Part shown: positions 20,528 to 31,400 of the stretch, in pieces
Position numbering within the stretch: position 1 is the first letter of the stretch
How the letters are laid out: each line of letters opens with the position of its first letter
NCBI GenBank assembly: GCA_950097015.1
Contig: CATNEN010000002.1
Location: 3,658,001-3,722,000, forward strand
Source of the DNA: Macrostomum hystrix
Lineage: Eukaryota > Platyhelminthes > Macrostomidae
Direction: 5' to 3'
Length of the DNA stretch: 64,000 bases
Notes under the pieces: model-generated
Told to the model about the DNA's origin: nothing
Databases searched by the model: none
The model's input: the letters and a program-made list of their open reading frames with translations, nothing else
Position numbers and translations under genes: made by a program

Positions 20528-21410
20528 CAGGGGTCGGCAAACTCCGGCCCGCGGGCCAGATGCGGCCCTCGAAGCTCCCAAATCCGGCCCGTTGCCCCTT
20601 CCAACACCTATAGTATCCTGTCTTATCTCTCCCGTGTCTCATCTCTCCCAGGTCTCATCTCTCCCATGTCTCATCTCTCCCGTGTCTCATCTCTCCCGTG
20701 TCTCATCTCTCCCGTGTCTCATCTATCCCGTGTCTCATCTCTCCCGTGTCTCATCTCTCCCGTGTCTCATCTATCCCGTGTCTCATCTCTCCCGTGTCTC
20801 ATCTCTCCCGTGTCTCATCTCTCCCGTGTCTCATCTCTCCCGTGTCTCATCTCTCCCGTGTCTCATCTCTCCCATGTCTCATCTCTCCCGTGTCTCATCT
20901 CTCCCGTGTCTCATCTCTCCCGTGTCTCATCTCTCCCGTGTCTCATCTCTCCCGTGTCTCATCTATCCCGTGTCTCATCTCTCCCGTGTCTCATCTCTCC
21001 CGTGTCTCATCTCTCCCATGTCTCATCTCTCCCGTGTCTCATCTCTCCCGTGTCTCATCTCTCCCATGTCTCATCTCTCCCGTGTCTCATCTCTCCCGTG
21101 TCTCATCTCTCCCGTGTCTCATCTATCCCGTGTCTCATCTCTCCCGTGTCTCATCTCTCCCGTGTCTCATCTATCCCGTGTCTCATCTCTCCCGTGTCTC
21201 ATCTCTCCCGTGTCTCATCTCTCCCGTGTCTCATCTCTCCCGTGTCTCATCTCTCCCAGGTCACATCTCTCCCGTGTCTCATCTCTCCCATGTCTCATCT
21301 CTCCTGTGTCTTATCTCGCCCTTATATCATATTTCTATAATCAAAGCGGCCCGCTGTCGTCTTTTAGATTCTCTCTTTGGCCCGGCAGCTAATAATTTTG
21401 CCGACCCCTG
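20528..21410. mobile_element. non-autonomous hAT-type element carrying a minisatellite
   Basis: An 883-bp element with terminal inverted repeats: left CAGGGGTCGGCAAACTCCGG, right ending GCCGACCCCTG. A perfect 8-bp target-site duplication CTCTAGTG lies at 20520-20527 and 21411-21418. The CAGGGGTCGGCAAA terminus and 8-bp duplication are the hAT signature. No transposase is encoded; most of the interior is a 16-bp minisatellite. Terminal segments rich in GGCCCG (20555-20597 and 21350-21390) can also pair. Confidence 0.92.
20627..21320. repeat. 16-bp minisatellite inside the hAT element
   Basis: About 43 copies of TCTCATCTCTCCCGTG with CTATCCCG, CTCCCATG and CTCCCAGG variants. It shares the core GTGTCTCATCT with the arrays at 3600-10078 and 28975-29260. 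Confidence 0.96.
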
Positions 21411-21418
21411 CTCTAGTG

Positions 21419-21800
21419 AAACAAAATAGTGGCAAAATTAATAAAAATCTTAAATTACTGTGTTCAATTAGTTTCGAAAACAACTTTCAGTTGATTCATT
21501 TATCAATAGGGATGCGAAACTGGTCTTTTTTCTAAGCACTTTTGGTACTTGGTCGATATGCCAGTTGTTAGGTCAGATATACAGCTAGAGGTTCAGTCCA
21601 TGGACTGGTTAAGTGTCTGCCTTTTTCATATTTTACGCCGTCAAAATGACCAGTTAAACAGCCAAAAGTGTCCCACATTTTTTATTTCCTTTTTTTCGAG
21701 TGCCAATCTATGTATTTGAAATATGATAAGTGACGCTTAATTAACAGGAGACAATAGATCCGATTGAATTGTCACAAGCCCACGATGTCTATCTGCAATT
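21419..21800. other. convergent intergenic region
   Basis: Lies between the hAT element and the DRG2 stop codon. It has a lone CAGTCCATGGACTG palindrome at about 21594, the same motif found in SINE family B, but no other SINE similarity. No exon is seen. The DRG2 3' UTR should be here. Confidence 0.4.
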
Positions 21801-24800
21801 CTACTTCTTAACAATCTGTAAGACATCCTGGTGCTGCACCCGATGACTGAGGCCGACTCGCTGGGGGTTAAACTTAACAGAGCTGCCCCAAACCAGGGCG
21901 TATTTGAACTGGCTGACCAGGGTCCTGTGGACTCGGTGCGCCACGTCCTCTACTGAGCAGCCGTTTCGCATGATCAGCTCGTTGCCCTGCAATTTTGTGG
22001 GTGTCAGACAGGATTCAAAGAGATGAGCGCGGGTGAATACATCAGCCCTGAAGCGTAGCAAAGATTACAAGTGAGTCAAGCCTGAAGAAAATCACTTTCA
22101 GGCGAAGCGTAGATTCTTGTTGAAAAAACAAGCCTGAATAGAATGACCTTCAGGTGAAGATTCTTAGTGGACCAAGCCTGAAGAGAATGACCTTCAGGGT
22201 AAGATTCTTAGTGGACCAAGCCTGAAGAGAATGACCTTCAGGGGAAGATTCTTAGTGGACCAAGCCTGAAGAGAATGACCTTCAGGTGAAGCGTAGAATC
22301 TTCGTGGAACAAGCTAGAATAGAATGACCATCAGGTGAACCAAAGAATTTAAGTGGACCAAACCCGAATGGAATTACCTTCAGGTGAACCGAAGATTCTT
22401 AATGGACCAAGCCTGAAGCCTGAAGACAATAACCTTCAGTTGAGGCGTAGACTCTTACTGGACCAAGCTTAAAGACAACAACCTTCAGGTGAACCGAAGA
22501 TTTTAAGTGGACCAAGCCTGAAGAGAATGACCTTCAGGTGAAGATTAGTGACCAGGGCCTGAAGCGAATAACTTTCAGGTGAATCGAAGAGAACAATCTT
22601 CAGTGCTGCACTAACCTGACTAAAATTAGGTCTCTCGCCTCGCTTCTTAGTATAGATGCAGATTAGATCCAGATACTGCCATAGAATCTCAAGCAGGTAG
22701 TCCAGATTTAGGCCGACATTGCAGCTAACTACAACAGAATGAGGCTGGTGAGCCAGTCGATCCACTTCTTCGATGCTGATTTGATCGATCTTGTTATAGA
22801 CGTAGAGGCAGGGCAGGTAGACCCTGTTGCCGCTGATCACATCGATGAATTCGTCCATTGTGCAATCTTCGCGAAAGATTATATCGGCATTGAAGATCTT
22901 GTACTCGTGCAGGATTGTGTAAACCAGCTTCTCGTTCATGTGAGTCAGGGGCACCTGGGATGTGAGGCGGAATTTGTTGGGCAATTAGTTAGCTCTGGTA
23001 GGTCAGATACTGCTAGAGGCAGAACCTGTTAGACCCAAAACCAGTGTTAAACACAGAAGCCTTTTAGACACAGCATCCTGTTAGACACAGCATCCTGTTA
23101 GACACAGCATCCTGTTAGACACAGCATCCTGTTAGACACAGCATCCTGTTAGACACAGCATCCTGTTAGACACAGCATCCTGTTAGACACAGCATCCTCT
23201 TAGACACAGCATCCTGTTAGACACAGCATCCTGTTAGACACAGCATCCTGTTAGACACAGCATCCTGTTAGACACAGCATCCTGTTAGACACAGCATCCT
23301 CTTAGACACAGCATCCTGTTAGACACAGCATCCTGTTAGACACAGCATCCTGTTAGACACAGCATCCTCTTAGACACAGCATCCTGTTAGACACAGCATC
23401 CTGTTAGACACAGCATCCTGTTAGACACAGCATCCTGTTAGACACAGCATCCTGTTAGACACAGCATCCTGTTAGACACAGCATCCTGTTAGACACAGCA
23501 TCCTGTTAGACACAGCATCCTGTTAGACACAGCATCCTTTTAGACACAGCATCCTGTTAGACACAGCATCCTCTTAGACACAGCATCCTGTTAGACACAG
23601 CATCCTGTTAGACACAGCATCCTGTTAGACACAGCATTCTGTTAGACACAGAAGCCTGTTAGAAACGTTAACCTTTCAACACAATAGCTCAAACCTGGTG
23701 AGTAAACTTGAGTCCTCCAGTTTTCTGCTGCTTAAAATAGATGTTCGGCTTGCGCTTGTTGAGCCGGATGCCCACAGACTCGAGCTCGTACTCAAGCAGA
23801 CTGCGATGAACATCCGGCTTGCCTGCGTCTAGCATGATCAGCACCAGATCGGCTGTGCGAGCCACAGCTATCACCTGACCACAGGCAGGTGAGAGTAGCA
23901 ATCAATGCTAGAAATCAAAGCTTTTAGCGGCTTGGTTGAGGATGTTGGAAGAAGGGATCTTTAGTGATAGGAATTATTATAATGAAAGCCTAAGAGTGAG
24001 ATATTGGGAAGCTTAGAAATTAATATCTGGGAAACTAAGATTTAGAAAATCGGGATCTAGGAATTGGGATCTTGGAAATTGGGATCCAGAAAATTAGGAT
24101 CTACGAAATTGGGATCTACGAAATTGGGATCTAGTAAATCTAGACTTAGGAAATTGGGATCTTGAAAATTTGGATCTTGGAAATTGGGATCATGGAAATT
24201 GGGATCTTGGAAACTGGAATCAAGGAAATTGGGATCTTGTAAATTGGGATCTTGTAAATTGGGATCTTGGAAATTGGGATCTTGGAAATTGAAAAACTTG
24301 GAATTCGGAAAACTTCTAAGTTGGGAGAATATTACAGAATGGGAGAAGAGAAGGTTTGGAGAATGTAATATTCGGAGATGAGAAAAATCTGACAATGGGA
24401 TACTTGGATTTTGGGAGAATAGAAGACTGTGAGATAGGGATTCGGGAAAACACACCTGTCTGCCTCGACCCTTGCCCTGAGAGGCGCCCTCGATGATGCC
24501 GGGTAGATCCAGCAGCTGTATCCGAGCTCCATTGTACTCAATGACACCAGGAATGCAGGTGAGGGTAGTGAATTCATAGTTGGCGCACTCCGAGAATGTG
24601 GTGGTGAGCTTGTTCAGCAATGTACTTTTGCCAACAGACGGGAAGCCAATCAGGGCCACTCTCGCGTCGCCGCTTTTCATCACATCGAAGCCTTCGCCCT
24701 TCTGGCCGGCTTTGCCCTGAGGCTCCAGGAGCTGCGCCCGGTACTTGGCCAGCTTGGCCTTGAGCAGGCCCAGGTGATACTCTGTGGCTTTGTTCTTCTG

Positions 24801-24851
24801 AGTACGAGAGATCTCGTGCTCAATCTCTTTGATTTTCTCCAGGATGCCCAT
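21801..24851 (-). CDS. DRG2: developmentally regulated GTP-binding protein 2
   Basis: Four exons: 24851-24456, 23874-23695, 22954-22616 and 21986-21801. All introns are phase 0. They sum to 1101 nt, 366 residues, against 364 in human DRG2. The start MGILEKI...[16 protein letters not shown] is diagnostic of DRG2 rather than DRG1. Motifs: helix-turn-helix N-terminus; G1 [10 protein letters not shown]2 region [13 protein letters not shown]3 DLPGIIEG; G4 NKID; then the TGS domain ending QFKYALVWG and VLQIVKK. DRG2 is a cytosolic translation-associated GTPase that works with the partner DFRP2. All motifs look intact. Every intron is expanded by a different tandem repeat (intron 1: 24056-24292, intron 2: 23048-23664, intron 3: 22070-22610). 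NDUFB5 lies about 1 kb upstream on the same strand. Confidence 0.97.
22070..22610. repeat. irregular about 50-bp minisatellite, DRG2 intron 3
   Basis: About ten imperfect copies of a unit containing AAGCCTGAAGAGAATGACCT then TCAGGTGAAGATTCTTAGTG. Length varies from about 43 to 60 bp. Confidence 0.9.
23048..23664. repeat. 17-bp minisatellite, DRG2 intron 2
   Basis: About 36 nearly perfect copies of TTAGACACAGCATCCTG, with CATCCTC as the main variant. It ends about 30 bp from the exon 2 donor side of the intron. Confidence 0.97.
24056..24292. repeat. 15-bp minisatellite, DRG2 intron 1
   Basis: About 16 copies of GGATCTTGGAAATTG with single-base variants. Decayed relatives extend to about 24440, close to the exon 1 donor. 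Confidence 0.92.
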
Positions 24852-24957
24852 GACTGACTCGAGCTGGCCTACTGGAAGTAGCGAGAAACGAGTTTTGTTA
24901 CCGCCGATAATAGTAACATTAATTTGGTGACACAGGTGTGTCATATTTTAAGATAAT

Positions 24958-25036
24958 TTGGCCTCGCCGCGGAATCGACCTCAGGATACTTAGTGAGAGA
25001 GGCAGACGCGATTAAGCGGTCTGCCACTTACTCCCC
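24958..25036 (-). mobile_element. SINE family A tRNA-like head only, inverted
   Basis: On the minus strand this reads GTGGCAGACCGCTTAATCGC (A box) through GGTCGATTCCGCGGCGAGGC (B box), i.e. just the tRNA-like head of family A with the body missing. It lies 60 bp from, and opposite to, the full copy at 25098. Confidence 0.75.
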
Positions 25037-25097
25037 CAGCCAGTCCATGGACTACTCGTGCATTTATAATTCCTAGGTATATTGTTTTCCAAGGAGA

Positions 25098-25440
25098 ATG
25101 AGTGGCAGAGTGGTCTAACGCGTTTGCCTCTGACACTAATATCCCTCAGCTCGATTCCGCGGCGAGACCGCGGCGGGGCGCAGCTGCGGAGAAAAGGCTT
25201 GGGGGCTTGTCGTGCAATTCACGCCTGATATACAATTTACACTGCCTGACGATGAGAAAGTCAGGGCAGATGTACACACCTGTGTGAGTGTGTGCCTGCG
25301 TACGGTATCTGTGTGCGTGTGTGCTCAGGAGTCAGCGGAATGGGCAGAATTGCCATCTCGCTGCCTACGGGTCTGGTGTCACCAAATGATGTGCCATTGC
25401 CCGCAGCCCTCCCGCAATCATTTGCTAGTTGCTTATTAAG
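25098..25440 (+). mobile_element. SINE family A, full-length reference copy
   Basis: The head has RNA polymerase III boxes: A box TGGCAGAGTGGTCTAACGCG and B box AGCTCGATTCCG. Its anticodon-arm region resembles tRNA-Ser/Leu. The body includes GGAGAAAAGGCTTGGGGGCT, CACTGCCTGACGATGAGAAA and GTGTGCTCAGGAGTCAGCGG, and the 3' end is GCAGCCCTCCCGCAATCATT. Other copies: 1090, 16308, 18838 and 24958. It lies between DRG2 and NDUFB5. Confidence 0.88.
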
Positions 25441-25884
25441 AAAAAAACTCATTCTTGAGAAAACACGAAAATAAAACACAAACAAATCCTGTTGATACTC
25501 AGATTTCAGATTTAAATTTGTTTTATCTTCTGCTTGGCTTATTATTCTTTAACAAACAACTCGAAAAAAAACATTTTGAGACAAGCAAAAAACTCTTTTT
25601 TAAAAACTAGATTTACTGTGAGAGCGTCAACACCCGCATGAAATAGTACATTATTATTTTATTGAAGGTCTACTCATAGTAGTATAACTAAAGAAACTAG
25701 TACATTTACTTAAAGAATCTACAATTTGTTTAATTAAGGTTAAACTTATTATACTTAAATTTTGTTATATTCCTAAATAAATTTACAAAATACAATTCAG
25801 ATTATTTCTCAGAAGCTAAATGTTAAGCATGAGTTGAATAAGTCAATCATAGTCCTGTATCCTGGCAGAAGCACAGATAAGTAC
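25441..25884. other. 3' flank of NDUFB5
   Basis: AT-rich, non-coding. Minus-strand AATAAA candidates exist (for example TTTATT at about 25657), but none can be chosen. No other feature is seen. Confidence 0.35.
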
Positions 25885-26661
25885 TCAGAACTGATCCTTA
25901 GGTGCGTCGATTTTAGTGGGCAACTCCCGCGGATCGTCGGACTGGAAGCCGTGCGGCAGGTCGCCGAACAGGTCGTCCAGCTGCCGATGCGAATGATGCT
26001 GGCTAACAGAGCGCGGATTAACTGGGACAAAATAATAGCCACGATAATCTCCGAGCAGGGATTCCTGATTCTTGATGCTGCGGAATTCCATTTTAGTTGT
26101 CATGCGCAGTCTTTCCTCATTGTTATAAGCCAGGTATCTCTCGTAGGCCTCCTGTTCGGATAGGACCGCGTGGGTCTTGAACCAGGCAATGAATCTGGTG
26201 AGCGGATGCCGGTGATACTCGTATTCTTGAGGCTCGTAGCCTTCGGGAATTTCTGTGAGCTCCGCTGGGCCAACGAAGATGTACAGGTAGATGGCTAGCA
26301 GGCCGCAGGGAATCACTCCCAGCATGATGTAGTAGTGAAAATCGTCCCAGAAATGAGTCCAATAGTGTTGCGACGGTCTGATGACCATCTTGCGTGGTCC
26401 GTGATGATCGCCACCATAGCGAACCGGCTGCCAAATGCGACCAATTGAAGATGTTGATGGCATCGACTTTGGTGAGAGCAGCATCCCGCTACTGACTTGC
26501 AGCGATGTAGATGTTATTGACCTAACCGTTGGCGTAGATAGAATGGCAATAGCTAAATGGCGACGGCGAGTATCAGCTATGGTGGACAATAGGCGCAGAT
26601 GAAGATTACTGCCGATCTTATAAGCTGCAGTCTTAGTTAGCAGCAACGGTACAAGGGACAT
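25885..26661 (-). CDS. NDUFB5: NADH dehydrogenase 1 beta subcomplex subunit 5 (complex I SGDH)
   Basis: A single uninterrupted frame of 258 codons from the ATG at 26661. The first about 95 residues are Ser/Thr/Arg-rich, ending near RYGGDHHGPRKMVIRPSQHY, consistent with a mitochondrial presequence and linker. One membrane segment follows, IMLGVIPCGLLAIYLYIFVG, then the family hallmark AELTEIPEGYEPQEYEYHRH and HPLTRFIAWF. NDUFB5 is an accessory subunit of the distal membrane arm of complex I in the inner membrane. At 258 residues it is longer than the human protein (189), because of both a longer N-terminus and a charged C-terminal tail. Lack of introns is unusual next to its intron-rich neighbours, but there is no poly-A tail or other retrocopy sign. 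Confidence 0.92.
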   Translation of the reverse strand: MSLVPLLLTKTAAYKIGSNLHLRLLSTIADTRRRHLAIAILSTPTVRSITSTSLQVSSGMLLSPKSMPSTSSIGRIWQPVRYGGDHHGPRKMVIRPSQHYWTHFWDDFHYYIMLGVIPCGLLAIYLYIFVGPAELTEIPEGYEPQEYEYHRHPLTRFIAWFKTHAVLSEQEAYERYLAYNNEERLRMTTKMEFRSIKNQESLLGDYRGYYFVPVNPRSVSQHHSHRQLDDLFGDLPHGFQSDDPRELPTKIDAPKDQF

Positions 26662-26794
26662 TGTGCTAGTTCACCTGAAAGTATGTGATGAAAAATCTAA
26701 CCATTTGAAACAGAAAGTCAAAAAGCTTTAAAATGAAAATACATAATTAGTGGAATTGTCAACATGTGAATAGCATCTAATTTATAATGAGTAG

Positions 26795-26985
26795 CCATAT
26801 CTCTATTATGGGTACCAGCATTAGCTGGGATAATTAAAGGTAAGTTTGGCATCCCCCCAGTCCATGGACTGAACAGCTGTATGCAGCCTTCAGATGTGCC
26901 ATGCATTAGCTGCGGCTGTGCTGTCGGCTGCACATCTGATCCGATTGGGGCAAGTGTAATCAAATATTAATTATTATTATCATGT
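26795..26985 (+). mobile_element. SINE family B, 5'-truncated copy
   Basis: Contains GGGTACCAGCATTAGCTGGG, CCAGTCCATGGACTGAACAG and GCTGCGGCTGTGCTGTCGGC, ending in ATTAATTATTATTAT. The body matches the copies at 60805-61300 and 46590-46795. The tRNA-like head is missing. It lies upstream of NDUFB5. Confidence 0.82.
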
Positions 26986-28475
26986 ATCTGTATTTTAATT
27001 GTCACTTGTTTGCTATAGCTAGTGTTAACACTATACTGGGTTATTATAAAATTTCTGTCTTAAAGTACTAAACTTAAAGACATTCTAACAACATAACATC
27101 AATAATTTATATAGCTACTAAAACATATTTGTTTGCTTAAGCTTACTATGGCCTAAATGACATTCAATAGTTATCTACTAGCAAATAAAATTATAGTTAC
27201 TACCCAAGAGAGTCATAATGGCAATGTTTTGATAAATTTGTTAATTATTGTTACATTAAACTGTTAGACATTATTTTAAAAAATAAAAAAATTTATAGTT
27301 AATTTATTGACACATGATAAATTTATAAAATTTATAAAAATTTATAAAATGTCTTTATAAAAGAACATATAAAGACATGTACGGAATCATTTCTAAATCT
27401 GTTATACATTATCACAGAATGCAACATAAAATTGTGGATCTTCTGATGTAGCATAAAAATACTTCTATGGTTTAAAAAGTTATGGACCAATCAATGGACC
27501 TGTCTAGATAAAGGGACATGAATACATATCATAGACATAGTTTTATGTGACAGCATCTCTAACATTCAGCATCAAAAGGCAGAATGCTTTTTTAATTGGA
27601 AAATTTTTAACTGGTTTAAACTACCTGTTTTATTTGAATATACTATATACAACTTCATGTTACCTAGACTCTAATTTAACAAGCAAGAAAATAGGCCAAT
27701 TATTTTGATTAGCCTCTCATCAATCTAGTTTGTCTTCCACTTCTCTGATTTCTGTGATATAAAAAATAACAATGATATCCTTGTCATCTTGGCAGTGTGC
27801 AAAACTTCGATCGTGTCCGTTAATTTTTAAAGCTTAGTAATAACTATATTAACTCTGGAAATTTGTATTAAGCAGCAATATTTTTAGTTGTTGATAACTC
27901 TTTCTTAGAAAACTCCTATTGTGACCCGGGCAAACTTCAGGGTTTAAGCAAACACTTTAAAAATATGCACGCCTTTTTCTGGTCAGTTTAATATTTTGTT
28001 ATCTTATGTACTGATAGTTTATTTATCTGTTAGTTATTTTTAATTGATTCAAATTTTTGAGACCTTAAAACGCTTCTACAAAACGCACAAGTACTAGTCC
28101 GAGTAGAATTCATGGTCCACTCCCAGGGGTCCTTGAATTTGCAGTGCAATGCAATCCTGTATCAAAAGTATCCCATAATTTAGACCCCAAAGGGCAGTAT
28201 TACCATTATAGCTGGTAGATCTCGCACGGATTCAGAACTTTAAAAAATCGTGTTTACAGTTCAGTACGTATTCGATGGTAAAATACATTTTTTCGTTTTT
28301 ATTTGAAAAATTGAATTCACGAACTCGATTAGAAATACGAAATATACATATAGGAATAAGCCAATACATCTAGACAAATACTCCAACGCTTCACTGAGAT
28401 GATTGATAGGCTGCTGCTGAATAATACTGCCTTTAAAGTATCTGCATAGTACACACAATATCCCTGATTGACCTT
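26986..28475. other. AT-rich intergenic region between NDUFB5 and transporter A
   Basis: About 1.5 kb of AT-rich sequence without array or recognisable exon. Local ATTTATAAAATTTATAAAAA runs and a small inverted pair (AAAGACATG/CATTTTATAAAGACAT-like) lie near 27320-27380. It should include the 3' UTR of transporter A at the right end. Confidence 0.4.
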
Positions 28476-31400
28476 TCAATTGTGCTGCACGAATGTTGCT
28501 GAAGTTGGAAACAGTGACGACTGGCTGGTCTTACTTTGATCCCCAATCGTATCAAAGACTTCATCATCATCTTCATCGTCCTCGTGATATTTTTTCAACG
28601 AAATCGGCGACGCTGGCGGCTGCCACGGCTCTTCGTCTTCCGGCGCCTCCGCCCAGGGCTGCTTGTCACCGGAGGCGAATATTGCGTAGAATATGACGCA
28701 GGCCAAGTTGATGAGGGAACTGATGAGGAACACGATAGACCAGGAGGCTCGCGACTTCGGAACCCAAGGCGAAAGGGAAGTATGAATTAGCGTAAATTGA
28801 TCATAAACAGCATTTAAGGGTGCAATTCTGCATATAGAAGAGGTAACATGTGCACTTGTCATTGCTTGAAGAAAAATCTGCAGGACAGCAAAGCTCTGTC
28901 ATTTATTCCGTTTCAACACCTAATTTCCACTGCCTCGTCTTGCCCCCTGGGTAACAACTCTCCCGCATCTTTCTCCCATAGCTGTGTCTTATCTCTCTAG
29001 CTGTTTCATCTCCCCTGTGTCTCATATCTCCTAAGTGTCATCTCTCCTGTACGTGTCTCATCTCTCTGTCTCTCATTTCCCCTGTGTCTCATCTCGATAC
29101 CCTGTCTCTCATTTCCCCAGTGTCTCATCTCCCCTGTGTCTCATCTCCCCTGTCTCTCATCTCCCCTGTGTCTCATCTCCCCTGTCTCTCATCTCCCCTG
29201 TGTCTCATCTCCCGTGTCTCATCACTCCTGTATCTTATCTCTCGCGTGTATCATATTTGCGTGTCGTCAGATATCATATTACAGCTATCAGATGTGCACC
29301 ACGGTGTACATCACATACTTTTTGTTCTTTCTTGTAACATACAATATGATTCCAATGCAGTCTGCCAAATCCGTTTAAATGTACTGAACTTACCCGATCT
29401 CTAACCAATTCTATGGTAACAACTGGCACTAGAACTGAGGCCAATGTTCCGACGCCATTGGCGAGGCCCATTATGAAGCTGGCGTATCGCGGCGCAATGT
29501 CCAGTGGGTTCACATTAAAACCTGAAGGGAAAGGTCTAGGTATGGGAGTGCCAAGGTTTCAAATAATAGTCCTCTCAAATAATAGTTTTCTAATTTTTTC
29601 TTTCTTGATTCTTTCGGTGTTTTTTTTCATATGAACGTTTTTTTCAAACTCCAAAAAATGAGTCTTTACCGGCAATGGAGACCCCGCTAAAGCCAACAGC
29701 AATGATCATGCAAGTGACGGCTGTGGTCGCATTGTTGCTGTATCCGACGCCTAGTAAGAATATGCCCTGCAGTCCGAAGCCTGGAAGGTTTGAAAAACAG
29801 CGAAGCATTTTCGTACTTTAGGTCAAACCGTTTTGAGGTAGAAGAGATACAGCCAATGCGAATCAACTAAGGAAGACAGCCATGCAATGAGAACAAAAAA
29901 GACGGCCAATAAAAATCAATTAATGAAGACAGTATATCAGGATCATTAAAGGAAGACAGCCAATGAGAATCAACGAAGGAAGACAACCAATTAGAATCAA
30001 CGAAGGAAGACAACCAATTAGAATCAACGAAGGAAGACAACCAATTAGAATCAACGAAGGAAGACAACCAATTAGAATCAACGATGGAAGACAACGAATT
30101 AGAATTGACCAACTTAAATCATTTATTGAAAACAGCCATTGAGAATAAATTTAAAGGACGACATGCAGAAAATCAAAATCTTGCAGAAAGAATCAATGAA
30201 GCTCCACAAAAAGATAGTGAATGTAGCAATACGAAAATAAAACGGATCTTATAGAACTTTAATAGGCTCACCAATACTGTTTAGAATCTTCCGGACCGCT
30301 GTTGTTGTTAGAAGGCGCTTCCGCAGCTCGTCGGCAATAATTCCACTCACTGGCACAATGATGGACATGATCAAATGTGGCAATGCCGCGAACAAGCTGC
30401 TCTAAAGTTGGGTAAATGTTAATTATTTTTGAACCTTGAATTTACAAACATTTTGTAGAATTTTAGATTATTCAAAAAACTTCATTTTACTGTCAAAAGG
30501 GGGTGTCTGCACTTTAAAAAATGAATTAACAAATTAACAAACTTAAAACAAATATGCATCAATTTAAAACTCTTAGGAAAATTCGCACCTTCGACATGTC
30601 GTAGCTGAAGACGTCGCCAAAGAATTTCGTTGGCTCGGTGATCATCAGGGAGAAGGTCCAGTTGCGAGCAAAGAAGGCCACAACAATGGCGTAGACTGGC
30701 ATTGAGGTGAAGAATTTCAGCCAAGGCGCTTGGCGCATCTGTTGGATGTGAAAATGATCAAAGTTGGTCAAATGGTGCTTGTATTTATCTTCTCCGGTCT
30801 CTATAATTGGGCGCCTCTATTTTTACGTTTTCAGATGCTTTTCCGGTGTTTAAAAAAGCTTAGAAAAGCGAAAAGCTAGTCAATTTTTTCTTGCGTTTAA
30901 GCTGTTTTTCAGTGTTTCAGTCTTTAAGAATTTATCACGGTTTTTCGGTATTTTTGGCTCCAAAACGAGTCACGATTTTTACGAAGATTTACGTAGATTT
31001 TCCGGTGTTAAAGCCGTAAAAAATAGATAAGTTTCTTGAGTTGCTTCAGCTACGAAAATAGCCACAGCCCACTAACCATATGTTTGACGTCGACATTCTC
31101 GCCAATGGCCAGTTGGATATGAATTCGCTCCTCCTCCGAAATGCAGAGATCTGTTGCGGGCTTCTCGTAGACGAGGGCGGTGAAGACGCAGAACCAAATG
31201 ACGCCCAGGGTGCCTGATTTGAAGTTTGGATTGCTCAAATTCTTACGGTTCTGGTGAAAAATAAATTACAGAACTCAAAGCGACTCACCGAATAGGTAAA
31301 ACATCACTGGCCAACCAAACTGCTCACTGAGCCATCCAGAACTCAACAGGCCCACAAATGAGCCGATATAGGAGCCACAAAAGGTAATGGTAGTTAATCT

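Noticed and set aside
20414-21429. Frames of about 250-300 codons
   Set aside because: 16-bp repeat inside the hAT element, open in several frames because 48 bp (three units) has no stop.
25100-25170. Genuine tRNA gene
   Set aside because: A and B boxes are present, but the cloverleaf is degraded and the sequence continues into a repeated SINE body also found elsewhere in the window.
25885-26661. NDUFB5 as a processed retrocopy because it lacks introns
   Set aside because: No poly-A tail or target duplication is seen, and the frame is intact with all family hallmarks, so a true single-exon gene is simpler.
30797-31040. Possible additional exon in the transporter A intron (30739-31076)
   Set aside because: Paralogue B joins the same two exons directly with matching phase, and no conserved segment is missing.
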